Source of the DNA: Planctomycetaceae bacterium
GTDB lineage: Bacteria > Planctomycetota > Planctomycetia > Pirellulales > Pirellulaceae
Length of the DNA: 64,000 nt
Reading direction: 5' to 3'
Assembly: GCA_018660825.1 (NCBI GenBank)
Contig: JABJJO010000152.1
Span: forward strand, 1-64,000
Shown here: positions 38,992 to 48,885 of the stretch, in pieces
Layout of the letters: the number at the start of each line of letters is the position of its first letter
Position numbering within the stretch: the first letter of the stretch is position 1
Program-made: the position numbers and the translations under genes
Notes under the pieces: generated by a model
What the model saw: the letters and a program-made list of their open reading frames with translations, nothing else
The model's database searches: none
What the model was told of the DNA's origin: nothing

Positions 38992-39311
38992 GCGAATATC
39001 CTACCGCGCTGGAGTTAACCCCAGATGCGCATTTAAGCATTACCTGGAATGATGACAGTGAATCACGAATTGCATTTGCTGTATTACGCAAACACTGTCC
39101 ATGTGCTCATTGCCGAGTTGCCGCTCGAAAACCACAACCTGCTGAACTATTACCAGTGCTCAGTGCCGCCGAAGCGCAACCCTTAATCATCGAATCCATG
39201 AAGCCGCTCGGTAATTATGCCTATGTCATCGCCTTTAGTGACGGTCACGATAGTGGCATCTATGAATTCACCTTGTTACGAGAACTTGGGCAAGCATCGG
39301 CAGCGTCCTAA
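38988..39311 (+). CDS. DUF971 (gamma-butyrobetaine hydroxylase-like N-terminal) protein
   Basis: A 107-residue small protein of the DUF971 family. It shows the expected order: L-TPDAHLSITWNDDSES, the zinc motif LRKHCPCAHCR, then MKPLGNYAYVIAFSDGHDSGIYEFTLLREL. In eukaryotes this fold is the N-terminal domain of gamma-butyrobetaine hydroxylase; free-standing bacterial forms are often next to Mrp/ApbC Fe-S carriers. Here it overlaps the cysteine desulfurase-like gene by four bases, so the two may work together. The precise role is unknown. Confidence 0.92.
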   Translation: MSEYPTALELTPDAHLSITWNDDSESRIAFAVLRKHCPCAHCRVAARKPQPAELLPVLSAAEAQPLIIESMKPLGNYAYVIAFSDGHDSGIYEFTLLRELGQASAAS

Positions 39312-39386
39312 AAACATTCGCTTCTCACCTTGGCTGATTAATGCCGACAACACGGTATTACCACTTCAGAAAAAACCACCTCACTC

Positions 39387-40664
39387 ATGACCGACCAACC
39401 CACCACAGGTTCACGTCTCGTAATTTTCCTCGTCGTCTTTATCGACTTGCTGGGATTTGGACTCGTGCTTCCCTTATTACCCGTCTACGCCGAAGAATAT
39501 AGTCACGATGAAACGGGAATCCAACTTGGCATGTTGATGGCAAGTTTTTCGATCATGCAGTTTTTGTTTGCCCCGTTCTGGGGGAAATTATCCGACCGTT
39601 ATGGTCGCCGGCCCATCTTAATGGTTGGTTTGTTAGGATCAGTCGTGTCCTACTCCCTGTTTGGATTTGCTACTACACTCACTGATCCAAAAATTACGCT
39701 GATGCTGCTTTTCGTAACTCGTATCGGAGCAGGAATCTCAGGTGCGACCATTTCCACCGCTCAGGCCTATATCGCCGACACGACAACACCAGAAACTCGT
39801 AGCAAAGGCATGGCATTGATCGGCATGGCATTTGGCGCTGGTTTCACGTTCGGACCGCTACTTGGCATGATTGCACTTATTGGCCGAGACGATAAACCCG
39901 GTCCCTGGCCAGGTTATGTGGCCGCTGTTCTCTCTGCATTTGCCCTGTTCCTTGCCATCGTTAAACTTCCAGAATCGCGCACCATCGACAGTGCTTCGGC
40001 CGCGCGTAAGCGATTTGACTTGCCCGCTTTTAAGCAGGCAATTGGCATCCCCTCGATTGGATTAATTCTGCTGGCAAGTTTCGTCTGCATATTCTCGTTT
40101 GCAAATTTTGAAACGACATTGTCTTTGTTGATTAAAGGAACTAACAATCAAATCACCGCTGCACCATTCCAGTTTTCAAACGTCGAAATCTGCGCGACCT
40201 ATGCATTCATCGGCATCATGCTTTCATTGGTACAGGGTGGTGTTGTACGGCAAGTGTCGGGTCGTATTAAGGACGCCACGATGGCCACGGGTGGGGCGCT
40301 GTTACAAATCATTGGGTTTTCCGTAATGCTACTTGCGATGAACTTCGAAAATGCTTGGATTTTGTTTGTCGCCCTTGGCATTGTGACCACTGGATTTGCC
40401 TTCATGCAACCTTCCCTGCTGGCGCTGTTGTCACGACGAAGCAATCCAGAACAACAAGGCGTTATCATGGGTGTGGGGCAAAGTGTCAGTTCACTAGCCC
40501 GTATCATCGGATCAGGAATCGGCATCCCACTGCTCACTATCCATCTGAATCTGCCTTACTTCGTTGCTATTGGTTTAATGACATGTGGAGTTTTGGTCAT
40601 CATCTGCGCCGGACGCACTGGAAACGACTATAGTGACTCACTTCAACTCCGCACAAGCGACTAA
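39387..40664 (+). CDS. MFS transporter, TetA-like (DHA1)
   Basis: A 425-residue, 12-TM drug:proton antiporter-like protein. TM1 reads VVFIDLLGFGLVLPLLPVYA, motif A is GKLSDRYGRRPILMVG, motif C-like text is SGATISTAQAYIADTT, and GAGFTFGPLLG follows in TM5. The second half has RRSNPEQQGVIMGVGQSVSSLARIIG. This is the common TetA/YcaD-type order. The substrate cannot be told. It is 75 bases after DUF971 on the same strand. Confidence 0.9.
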   Translation: MTDQPTTGSRLVIFLVVFIDLLGFGLVLPLLPVYAEEYSHDETGIQLGMLMASFSIMQFLFAPFWGKLSDRYGRRPILMVGLLGSVVSYSLFGFATTLTDPKITLMLLFVTRIGAGISGATISTAQAYIADTTTPETRSKGMALIGMAFGAGFTFGPLLGMIALIGRDDKPGPWPGYVAAVLSAFALFLAIVKLPESRTIDSASAARKRFDLPAFKQAIGIPSIGLILLASFVCIFSFANFETTLSLLIKGTNNQITAAPFQFSNVEICATYAFIGIMLSLVQGGVVRQVSGRIKDATMATGGALLQIIGFSVMLLAMNFENAWILFVALGIVTTGFAFMQPSLLALLSRRSNPEQQGVIMGVGQSVSSLARIIGSGIGIPLLTIHLNLPYFVAIGLMTCGVLVIICAGRTGNDYSDSLQLRTSD

Positions 40665-40720
40665 AATATAGGTAAACTAATAGAAACCATTCATTCACAA
40701 CATCCATAGGATTTCACGTT

Positions 40721-41962
40721 ATGCGTTGCTTTGCTTTATTCATGATTGCCTTATTCTTTAGTCAACCAGTGCACAGCCAAGAATGGACACGCTTCCATGG
40801 TCCCAATGGCCAAGGTGTTGCGAAGCTAAAAACATTTGTATCAACCTGGTCCGAAAAAGAAACACTCTTTAAAGTCGCGTTACCGGGGATCGGTCATTCG
40901 TCACCAGTCGTCTGGGGTGAAAAAGTGTTCCTGCTCAGCGCGGACCCCACGACCGCCGAACGTCACATTTTGTGTCTTGATGCCGCTACGGGGAAAATAC
41001 AATGGCAACGCAATTTCAAATCAACGACGCATAAGCTGCATTCCAGATCCAGCTATGCATCGAGCACTCCGACCGTCGACAAAGACCTTGTGTACTTCGC
41101 TTGGTCAGATCCACAACACACCTATGTCAAAGCGTTCTCTCACGATGGTAATGAAGTTTGGACACGTGACTTAGGTACCTGGTCGAGCCAACATGGTTTT
41201 GGTACTTCACCAGTCATTTATAAAGACATGCTGTTTCTAAATGCTTCGCAAGCTTCAATGCAACTGCCTGAGGGGATTGAGCCCGGCGATAGCTTTGTCT
41301 ATGCCTTAGACAAAAACACCGGTGAGCAGCGTTGGAAAACACCACGTGGCAGCGCCTCGGCCAGCTACAGTGTGCCTGCGATATACTCCGGAAAAAACGG
41401 TGATGAGTTGATATGCACCAACACCACAGATGGCATGTATAGTCTCAACCCGTTCACTGGGAAACAGAATTGGGGCATTATTGCCTTCAATAAGCGAACG
41501 GTTTCGTCACCCATTTTTGCGGACAATCTCATCTTGGGTTCAACGGGATCCGGCGGCGGTGGCAACTCAGTAGTCGCAGTTGAACCTGGTACTACACCAA
41601 TAATCCGCTTCAAACTCGAACGCTCCGCACCCTATGTGCCAACTTCCGTCATTAAAGATAATTTATTGTTCTGTTTTTACGATAAAGGCATCCTATCTTG
41701 CATCGATCTAAAATCTGGAGAGACTTTGTACCAACAGAGATTGGATTGTGCTTTTTCAGGTTCACCAATTCGCGTTGGTGATAAACTCTATTGCATCGAC
41801 GAAGAAGGTGTCGTTCATGTCATCGCGGCGAGTCAAGAATTCAAAGTTCTGGGGAAAAATCCATTGGGTGAGGCAAGCCGCAGCGTTCCTGCAGTGTCCG
41901 GCGGTCGCATGTATTTCCGCACCTATTCGCACCTTCTCTGTGTTGGCGCCAAAAAGAGCTAA
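40721..41962 (+). CDS. Exported PQQ-like beta-propeller protein (BamB-like fold)
   Basis: A 413-residue secreted eight-bladed propeller. A signal peptide (MRCFALFMIALFFSQPVHS) is followed by EWTRFHGPNGQG, which is the typical opening of planctomycete PQQ-repeat proteins. Blade repeats with the AxDxxTGxxxW pattern are seen as CLDAATGKIQWQRN, AFSHDGNEVWTRDL, ALDKNTGEQRWKTP and CIDLKSGETLYQQ. No clear catalytic residues or PQQ ligands can be argued. The TAGGATTT stretch before the ATG is a fair ribosome site. The 5-oxoprolinase gene starts 7 bases after the stop. Confidence 0.88.
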   Translation: MRCFALFMIALFFSQPVHSQEWTRFHGPNGQGVAKLKTFVSTWSEKETLFKVALPGIGHSSPVVWGEKVFLLSADPTTAERHILCLDAATGKIQWQRNFKSTTHKLHSRSSYASSTPTVDKDLVYFAWSDPQHTYVKAFSHDGNEVWTRDLGTWSSQHGFGTSPVIYKDMLFLNASQASMQLPEGIEPGDSFVYALDKNTGEQRWKTPRGSASASYSVPAIYSGKNGDELICTNTTDGMYSLNPFTGKQNWGIIAFNKRTVSSPIFADNLILGSTGSGGGGNSVVAVEPGTTPIIRFKLERSAPYVPTSVIKDNLLFCFYDKGILSCIDLKSGETLYQQRLDCAFSGSPIRVGDKLYCIDEEGVVHVIAASQEFKVLGKNPLGEASRSVPAVSGGRMYFRTYSHLLCVGAKKS

Positions 41963-41968
41963 ATCAAC

Positions 41969-44900
41969 GTGACTGCTCCTCAATATGAGTTTTCGATCGA
42001 TGTCGGTGGTACATTCACCGATTGCATTGCACACTCGTCAGCAACTATTAAGCGTCACAAACTATTAAGCTCTGGACGTACACTAGGCAACATCGAAGAA
42101 CTTGTTACAGAGGCTATCCACGACCGTCTCCGAGTTAACGATCCGGTCGGGTTTTGGGTTGGAACCCAGTTGTCTATTATTAATGTAAATGGTATCGATG
42201 ATGACACAAAACGAACCATTATTGCCTCGGACTCTGCTGGCACACTTACACTCGATTCTCCACTCCCGACCTCGGTGATCGGACAGTCCTATGAAATTCA
42301 GACAGAATTATCAGCGCCCATTATTGGAATACATCACCTATTAGGCATTCCTCTTAACGAATCACTCCCGCCTATCAATCTACGGCTCGGTACCACGCGT
42401 GGCACTAATGCGCTATTAACTCGCACCGGATCCAAAACCGCACTCGTAACGACAGTCGGATTCAAAGACCTGCTTGAAATCGGAAACCAAAACCGACCTA
42501 AGCTATTTGAATTAAACATACAAAAAACCATTCCACTTATCACAACTTCAATTGAGATAAGTGAACGCATCGACACGCATGGCAACATTCTACAATCCAT
42601 CGATCGAGATCAAGTACGGCTCCAGCTAGCTAGGTTATTTGCTGAGGGAATTGAGTCGCTGGCCATATGTTTGCTCAACAGTTTTGTTAATCCAGAACAT
42701 GAACAAGTGATCGCTGAGATCGCCAATGAATTTCCGTTCGCGTCGGTCTCTATTTCATCCCGTGTCAGTCCTCTCATCAAGATGGTTCCCCGCGCCGACA
42801 CGACCGTACTTGACGCTTATTTAAATCCAGTGCTAAATGCCTATCTCAAACAACTTCGTGCAGCCCTTCATGTTGATTCAAATGTGCGTTTGCTGACTTC
42901 TGCTGGTGGGCTCATTCCAGCAGATCAATTCAGTGGCAAAGACAGCATTCTCTCGGGACCTGCGGGTGGTGTCGTTGGATTTAGTCACGCTGCTAAAAGG
43001 GCGGGATACACACGGGCGATCGGATTTGATATGGGCGGAACCAGCACGGACGTATCGCGGTTCGGCGGAACTTATGACTACGAATATGAAACGGAAAAGT
43101 CCGGTGTTCGAATTGTTACACCCATGATGGCTATTGAAACCGTTGCTGCTGGAGGGGGATCCATCTGCGGTTTTGATGGAATAAAACTAACCGTTGGCCC
43201 CACCAGCGCTGGCGCAGACCCCGGCCCCGCCTGTTATGGAAAACAAGGACCATTGACAGTCACGGATTTAAATTTGATTCTTGGGAAACTGCCCGTCACT
43301 GACTTCCCTATCCCGCTTGATAAAGATGCTGCGCTGGCCAAGCTAAAAGAGTTGCACCATACCATCGAATTTGAAACTTGCGGCAATCATGACCTAATCG
43401 AACTTGCAGAAGGGTATTTACAGATCGCAAATGCCAATATGGCTCAAGCAATTCGTACTGTTTCGATCGCCCGCGGATATGCACCCGAGCAATATCTATT
43501 GGTTAGCTTTGGGGGTGCCGGTTCTCAACATGCCTGTAGCATCGCTGATTCGCTTGGCATGAAAACTATTCTAATTCATCCCGAAGCAGGAGTACTCTCC
43601 GCAGTCGGGATCAGACACGCGGAAATCACACATCAATGCCAACAAGGAATCTATAAAACGTTCAATGATGCATTGCTTGCCGATATTTCCGGTTCGATAC
43701 AGCAATTGACACGCCAAGCAATTAAAGCCGTCACAGAAGCTAATGTTTTGGAGCATTGCATCGAAGTTACCATTAGCAGTGAAATACGTTTTACTGGAGT
43801 TGATCAAGCAATAGAGGTCCCGCTGGCAACCTATACAGTAACAGAAGCGTTTACAAATAACCTTTCAGCAACCGACCTCATTTCTCTATTTCATATTCGA
43901 CACAAACAGCGATATGGTTACACGCATTCAGATAAGTCTTTGGAATTAGCCACCATCCGTGTTACCGCTCGCAGTAAATCGCCACAACCTGATATGCAAT
44001 CGGAAAAAGTAGCGGTTGTTTCAGTTGATCCCATTGAGTCACAACGAGTCCGATTCGCTGGGCAATGGGTCGATACACCACTGTTTCGCCGCGTTGACTT
44101 ACCCTTAGGAGCGGTTATCACAGGGCCAGCGATAATCAGTGAATCACATTGCACGACCGTCGTGAACCCCAACTGGACCGCAACACTATTGAGCCAAGGA
44201 GAATTACTACTAGAGTCTCAAGCAAGTACAAACAGTTCGCATATTGTGCCCACGACAACGGATACAGATATAGAACCCGACCCGATTCAACTTGAAATAT
44301 TCAACAATCATTTTGCCACCGTCGCCAAACAAATGGGCATCACATTGCAGAATACTTCCAGCAGTGTAAATGTCCGTGAGCGACTCGATTTCTCATGTGC
44401 CATCTTCACCTCCGATGGCGAACTGGTCGTCAACGCTCCCCACATACCGGTACATTTAGGGGCCATGGGTGAGACGGTGCGAGCGATCATTGCAGAACAA
44501 CTTGATAATTCCGAGAGCATTCACGCAGGGGACGTATTTGTTACAAACGATCCGTACCGGGGAGGATCTCATTTACCGGATATCACAGTGGTCACACCAG
44601 TGTTCGATGATGATGCGTTGTTGTTTTTTACTGCCAGCCGCGCCCACCACAGCGAGATCGGTGGAATTACACCTGGTTCTATGCCTCCGTTTTCAACAAA
44701 TTTGGCTGAGGAGGGAGTGTTAATCCGTTCGTTTAAGCTACTAACCGCGGGTCAATCGCACGAGGATAAATTACTACAAATTCTCTACGACCATCCATTT
44801 CCGTCACGCACACCGCAGGTAAATTTGGCGGACATTCGAGCACAAGTTGCGGCAAATCAACAAGGTGTCAATGATCTACAGCAACTGCTAGACAGGATGG

Positions 44901-45844
44901 GTCAGCAACACGTTTTAGCGTATATGCAATTCATCCAAAGTGCGGCGGAATTAAAAACACGGCAAGCCATTGGAGCCTTGGCCGATGGTGTGTATAGCCA
45001 TACCGATTTTTTAGACGAACATGCTGCTGGCCACCATGAAGCGCAGATCCAAGTCACCATCACCGTTGAAGGAGACAATATCACATTCGATTTTTCCGGG
45101 ACATCGGACGTGCTGCCATCAAACCTAAACGCCAATTCCGCAATTGTCACTGCCGCCGTGATGTATGTGATGCGCTGCTTGATTAACGAAGATATTCCTT
45201 TGAATGCCGGAGTCTTGAAGCCTGTAAAAATATTGACCCCTCGAGGTTTATTGAATCCCGGCGACCATGATGACCCACATCAATGCCCCGCAATTGTGGG
45301 TGGAAATGTTGAAACATCGCAGCGCATCGTTGACGTCCTTATTGGTGCTTTGGGTTTAGCGGCAGGTAGTCAGGGCACAATGAACAATCTACTTTTCGGC
45401 GATGATAATTTTGGTTACTACGAGACTATTTGCGGAGGTGCCGGCGCGACCGCCGAAGCCGCTGGCGCTGGCGCTGTGCATACTCATATGACCAACACAC
45501 GTATAACTGACCCAGAAGTTCTGGAACGAAGATATCCAGTTCGTCTCGATGAATTTTCCATTCGCCGTGGATCTGGAGGCGTGGGAAAACATGCTGGCGG
45601 TGACGGTGTCATTCGACATATCACTTTTTTAGCTCCCTTAACAGTCTCCCTGCTCTCCACCCGACGAGGTGAGTTCACTCCGGCAGGAATGGAAGGGGGC
45701 GGCAATGGCAAAGCAGGAGCGAACCTGCTGAGGCGACGGGACGGCAGTGAACAACTACTGGCGGGCTGCGAACAATGTACCGTTGAAGCAGGCGACCAAA
45801 TCACCATTAAAACTCCTGGCGGGGGCGCTTGGGGTGTGGCATAA
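41969..45844 (+). CDS. 5-oxoprolinase-type HyuA-HyuB fusion
   Basis: A 1291-residue ATP-dependent hydrolase in which HyuA-like and HyuB-like halves are joined, as in eukaryotic 5-oxoprolinase (about 1290 residues). The HyuA part has FSIDVGGTFTDC near residue 8, LRLGTTRGTNALLTR, SGPAGGVVGF, GFDMGGTSTDVSR, and AGGGSICGFDG. The HyuB part starts at about residue 770 (DPIQLEIFNNHFATVAKQMG, FTSDGELVVNAPHIPVHLG, DVFVTNDPYRGGSHLPDI, RGSGGVGKHAGGDGVIR). Between residues about 50 and 110 there is a segment (PVGFWVGTQLSIINVNGIDDD and following) that I do not recall in other members. The start is a GTG. It opens 5-oxoproline to glutamate, or a related lactam or hydantoin. Confidence 0.9.
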   Translation: MTAPQYEFSIDVGGTFTDCIAHSSATIKRHKLLSSGRTLGNIEELVTEAIHDRLRVNDPVGFWVGTQLSIINVNGIDDDTKRTIIASDSAGTLTLDSPLPTSVIGQSYEIQTELSAPIIGIHHLLGIPLNESLPPINLRLGTTRGTNALLTRTGSKTALVTTVGFKDLLEIGNQNRPKLFELNIQKTIPLITTSIEISERIDTHGNILQSIDRDQVRLQLARLFAEGIESLAICLLNSFVNPEHEQVIAEIANEFPFASVSISSRVSPLIKMVPRADTTVLDAYLNPVLNAYLKQLRAALHVDSNVRLLTSAGGLIPADQFSGKDSILSGPAGGVVGFSHAAKRAGYTRAIGFDMGGTSTDVSRFGGTYDYEYETEKSGVRIVTPMMAIETVAAGGGSICGFDGIKLTVGPTSAGADPGPACYGKQGPLTVTDLNLILGKLPVTDFPIPLDKDAALAKLKELHHTIEFETCGNHDLIELAEGYLQIANANMAQAIRTVSIARGYAPEQYLLVSFGGAGSQHACSIADSLGMKTILIHPEAGVLSAVGIRHAEITHQCQQGIYKTFNDALLADISGSIQQLTRQAIKAVTEANVLEHCIEVTISSEIRFTGVDQAIEVPLATYTVTEAFTNNLSATDLISLFHIRHKQRYGYTHSDKSLELATIRVTARSKSPQPDMQSEKVAVVSVDPIESQRVRFAGQWVDTPLFRRVDLPLGAVITGPAIISESHCTTVVNPNWTATLLSQGELLLESQASTNSSHIVPTTTDTDIEPDPIQLEIFNNHFATVAKQMGITLQNTSSSVNVRERLDFSCAIFTSDGELVVNAPHIPVHLGAMGETVRAIIAEQLDNSESIHAGDVFVTNDPYRGGSHLPDITVVTPVFDDDALLFFTASRAHHSEIGGITPGSMPPFSTNLAEEGVLIRSFKLLTAGQSHEDKLLQILYDHPFPSRTPQVNLADIRAQVAANQQGVNDLQQLLDRMGQQHVLAYMQFIQSAAELKTRQAIGALADGVYSHTDFLDEHAAGHHEAQIQVTITVEGDNITFDFSGTSDVLPSNLNANSAIVTAAVMYVMRCLINEDIPLNAGVLKPVKILTPRGLLNPGDHDDPHQCPAIVGGNVETSQRIVDVLIGALGLAAGSQGTMNNLLFGDDNFGYYETICGGAGATAEAAGAGAVHTHMTNTRITDPEVLERRYPVRLDEFSIRRGSGGVGKHAGGDGVIRHITFLAPLTVSLLSTRRGEFTPAGMEGGGNGKAGANLLRRRDGSEQLLAGCEQCTVEAGDQITIKTPGGGAWGVA

Positions 45845-45912
45845 TCGAACACGCGCCGCGGACTGAAACATAACTGGTATATTATCAAACCCCCTTCTAT
45901 TACAATGCCCAC

Positions 45913-46884
45913 ATGAATAATGTTATAGATTTCAAGCCACATTGGGGCCTCCGTGGCGCTAACCGCCAAACAATTATGGGGATGTTATTACCGAGTCGTC
46001 ATAAACCGTCCTCGCCGCAACAACACACCGTGATGCTGGATGATGGCGAGCAATTATTTCTCTATGAAAATGGGCCCCACGATTGCGAACGGCCAAACAT
46101 TGTCTTAGTGCATGGACTCGGTGGGTGCTATACCTCTGGTTACATGCAACGAATAAGCGCCAAGTTATCGCAAGGCGGGCGGCGGGTATTTCGCGTGAAC
46201 CTACGGGGATGCGATGAGGGAATGTCCCTCGCACGCAAAACGGCACATGCGGGGTGCTCGCAGGATCTAGCGAATGCCGTCACATGGATTCAGCAATTCA
46301 CCGGTCAGCATGATATTGCCATTGCAGGGTTTTCCTTAGGCGCGAACATATTGTTACGGATGCTAGCACAACATCAGCAATATCCAGATTTGTCAATCAT
46401 CAGGGCAGTTGCCTTTGCACCACCGATTGATCTAGCGTATGGCTGTCAACAATTGAGTATTCGCCACCGCGGGTTGTACGATCGATATTTTCTGAAGGGA
46501 TTGCGTCGAAATCTCAAGCGTCGGCGGTTGATGTACCCAGAGTGCCCTTATAGCACTTTAAATCCATTCCCAAAAACACTCGAAGAATTTGACGACCGTT
46601 TTACCGCACCACTCAATGGATTTGCTGGAGCAGTCGACTATTATCAGCAAAGCAGTAGCAAGTATCAGTTGCACGAGATTCAAGCGACGACAACAATTAT
46701 TTACGCCGACGATGATCCGATCGTTCCGTCTGAAGTGTTTGCGGACGTGGAACTATCCAAGTCGACCAAAATGTACTGCACAACACACGGCGGTCACTTG
46801 GGCTATTTGTCACAACGCCAATCCTCTGGTGACCGTCGCTGGATGGATTCAACAGCAATTGATCTACTTACGAACATTCCATAA
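45913..46884 (+). CDS. YheT-like alpha/beta hydrolase
   Basis: A 323-residue cytosolic hydrolase of the YheT/EMB8 group. FKPHWGLRGANRQTI at the start is the group's signature. The oxyanion strand is VLVHGLGGCYTSGYM, followed by VFRVNLRGCDEGMS. The triad is the Ser in IAGFSLGANIL, the Asp in IYADDDPIVP and the His in THGGHLGYL. The family's substrate is not settled; short-chain esters are the usual guess. It begins 68 bases after the oxoprolinase and is convergent with the sialidase gene. Confidence 0.9.
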   Translation: MNNVIDFKPHWGLRGANRQTIMGMLLPSRHKPSSPQQHTVMLDDGEQLFLYENGPHDCERPNIVLVHGLGGCYTSGYMQRISAKLSQGGRRVFRVNLRGCDEGMSLARKTAHAGCSQDLANAVTWIQQFTGQHDIAIAGFSLGANILLRMLAQHQQYPDLSIIRAVAFAPPIDLAYGCQQLSIRHRGLYDRYFLKGLRRNLKRRRLMYPECPYSTLNPFPKTLEEFDDRFTAPLNGFAGAVDYYQQSSSKYQLHEIQATTTIIYADDDPIVPSEVFADVELSKSTKMYCTTHGGHLGYLSQRQSSGDRRWMDSTAIDLLTNIP

Positions 46885-46924
46885 ATGATAATTGGTGTTA
46901 ATTCATGGTCACAAACAAATCCAC

Positions 46925-48652
46925 TTATTTCAATGCCCAAGCCTTGGCATGCTCGTCAAGTTCGGACAGCTTTAGATGTACGGTCACAACATAGGCTGCT
47001 TCACCTTTCGTCCAATGTCCGTAGGTTGTCGTGACCAGAGTATCATCAGGTAAGAGTTCTAAGCCCGGATAAGCACAATCTGCGCCCTTAGTGTTATCCA
47101 TTAAGCGAACGCGGTACTGGCCTTCACGCCCTAACATGATATCTTCAAATGTGCCCACCCAAGCGACCCAATCACCTTTGGTAGGGCTGGTATGCGTGGT
47201 ATCTCGGAACGTGATGAACAATCGGCCATCGGCCGTATATTTAGCAATGTGGCGGTCACCCGTTAAACTTGCCGGTAACTCCTGTGGCTCACTCCAGGTT
47301 TTGCCTTCATCGGTCGATTCAATCATAAACGAATTCAAACGACGGCTATTCTCACGCAAGAACACCACAATCTTCTTGCCGTCAGGTGACCGCGTAAAAC
47401 CTGGCTCACATAAATGTGCAATCTCATGAGTAGCAATCACTGTCGGATCTGACCAAGTCATGCCACCATCCGATGAACGAACACTGTAAACAAAGAACTT
47501 ACCTGCCTGACCACTTCCTTTAATAAAACGTCCATCGTCATGGAACAACGCAACGTAGTCTCCGTTGTTCATACGAATTATACATCCCATCGCAACAATG
47601 CCACCGTAATCTCCAATCGGCTCGAGTTCAGACCACGTTGCCCCGTTGTCTTCCGAATAGGCCATGCGGATTGGATATAACCCCGAGAACATTACTAAAC
47701 GCTTCTTGCCTTGTTTATCTACCGTTGGAAAAATCGTCGGCACTTCTTTACTCGTCGCCCAACTTCTAGGTACTGCTAGTCGAGGTGACCAAGTCTTACC
47801 TGCATCGCCGCTCTTCTTCATAACAATGGCACCGCGACCATGACCTTTGGGGTAAACCGCGATGATGGTCTTGTTATCTTCCAGCAGGACCGTTGTCGGG
47901 TGTCCCAAATACTGGCCTTTTTCACGGTCTACAATCGTCTGCCGAAACGTTTGCCCAGCCAAATCAATTGTTGGAATCGAATATCCTCGACTCTTCGGTT
48001 CAGGAGCTTTAACCAACTTATCCGCTGAAATCGAAAGTGATGTGATTTGCATCGTACTGCGCCATGGTGAGAAACCCCAATTCCCAAAGCGCCCGCTCGA
48101 TTCAATAGTAATCAACTTCTTGCCATTAATCACAAATGAAAGCATCTTACCTTGTCGCTGTACAACAAAATCGATCCAGCTACCTCGTTGAAAATATTGT
48201 TTGCTAGCACCTAAATTCTTTAGTCCACCTCCAAACGCGGGGCCGCTTAAAAATACTTCGTTCGCAAGTGCACCTTCAAATCCAAAAAATCCACCGTTAA
48301 AGAAAAAACCAGCCGCGGATTTCTCTTGATTCACCATTCGCAAACGAGCCTGAATTTTAAAGTCACCTGTCGGGACATGTACTCCCGCCACCAATCGAGC
48401 ACCCTGACCTGTTCCTTGAAATACTGACACTTTAGCAGGGCCAACGATTGATGTTTGCCAAGCATCTCCGGCTAGCTGAACTGCCAAAACTGAGCGGACC
48501 GCAACGGAGTGTCCAGCGCGAACAAGCTCCACGGATTCACCCCACAAATTGGAATCGATCCCAATCCCACCCACCAGCACTGCCACAACAACTACTGTTC
48601 GGTAGATTGATTGTTGAAAGATGCGATAACGGTTTACTGTTAGCTTAATCAA
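46925..48652 (-). CDS. Exported sialidase / BNR-repeat protein
   Basis: A 575-residue exported protein. A hydrophobic leader (YRTVVVVAVLVGGIGIDSN) is followed by a LamG/DUF1080-like sandwich at about 80-210, then a six-bladed sialidase propeller. Four Asp boxes are visible: SGDAGKTWS, SEDNGATWS, SSDGGMTWS and STDEGKTWS. Catalytic-type motifs are LGHPTTVLLEDNKTIIAVYP (first-Arg region replaced by a His-rich loop), FLRENSR and YPGLELLPDD. This is the GH33-like family often found in planctomycetes; true sialidase activity is not certain. It is convergent with the YheT gene and divergent from prc. Confidence 0.86.
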   Translation of the reverse strand: MIKLTVNRYRIFQQSIYRTVVVVAVLVGGIGIDSNLWGESVELVRAGHSVAVRSVLAVQLAGDAWQTSIVGPAKVSVFQGTGQGARLVAGVHVPTGDFKIQARLRMVNQEKSAAGFFFNGGFFGFEGALANEVFLSGPAFGGGLKNLGASKQYFQRGSWIDFVVQRQGKMLSFVINGKKLITIESSGRFGNWGFSPWRSTMQITSLSISADKLVKAPEPKSRGYSIPTIDLAGQTFRQTIVDREKGQYLGHPTTVLLEDNKTIIAVYPKGHGRGAIVMKKSGDAGKTWSPRLAVPRSWATSKEVPTIFPTVDKQGKKRLVMFSGLYPIRMAYSEDNGATWSELEPIGDYGGIVAMGCIIRMNNGDYVALFHDDGRFIKGSGQAGKFFVYSVRSSDGGMTWSDPTVIATHEIAHLCEPGFTRSPDGKKIVVFLRENSRRLNSFMIESTDEGKTWSEPQELPASLTGDRHIAKYTADGRLFITFRDTTHTSPTKGDWVAWVGTFEDIMLGREGQYRVRLMDNTKGADCAYPGLELLPDDTLVTTTYGHWTKGEAAYVVTVHLKLSELDEHAKAWALK

Positions 48653-48782
48653 AGGAAGCAGTGCTCCAATATGAACTGAATATGCATGATTTACGTAAAG
48701 TGTACTTCACTGTTGACTGTCTATCTTGCATCTAGCCGCTAGAACAAGTACCATTTCAACCTACAGTGAATGATATATTTAC

Positions 48783-48788
48783 TATAAT
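48783..48788 (+). promoter_or_regulatory. Candidate -10 box upstream of prc
   Basis: A perfect TATAAT lies in an AT-rich stretch about 98 bases before the prc ATG. The -35 region at 17-base spacing (CCTACA) is weak. If it is used, transcription would start near 48795, just before the inverted repeat at 48805-48818. Confidence 0.35.
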
Positions 48789-48804
48789 ATATGTGACTCG
48801 CAAA

Positions 48805-48818
48805 TTGGTTTTAACCAA
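48805..48818 (+). repeat. Inverted repeat in prc leader (TTGGTT/AACCAA)
   Basis: TTGGTTTTAACCAA is a perfect 6+6 inverted repeat with a two-base centre, 67 bases before the prc ATG and just downstream of the candidate -10 box. A closely similar site (TGGTTATTAACCA) is upstream of secA at 52008. It may be an operator or only an AT-rich palindrome. Confidence 0.35.
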
Positions 48819-48885
48819 CCACATTCTTGTCTAAAGCTATTTATAAACGATTTTTTCAACAATTCAACCGAATTGGAAAACAGAT

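Noticed and set aside
45484-45969. 161-residue frame on the minus strand over the end of the oxoprolinase
   Set aside because: Pro/Ser-rich antisense shadow of a conserved HyuB region, with no domain.
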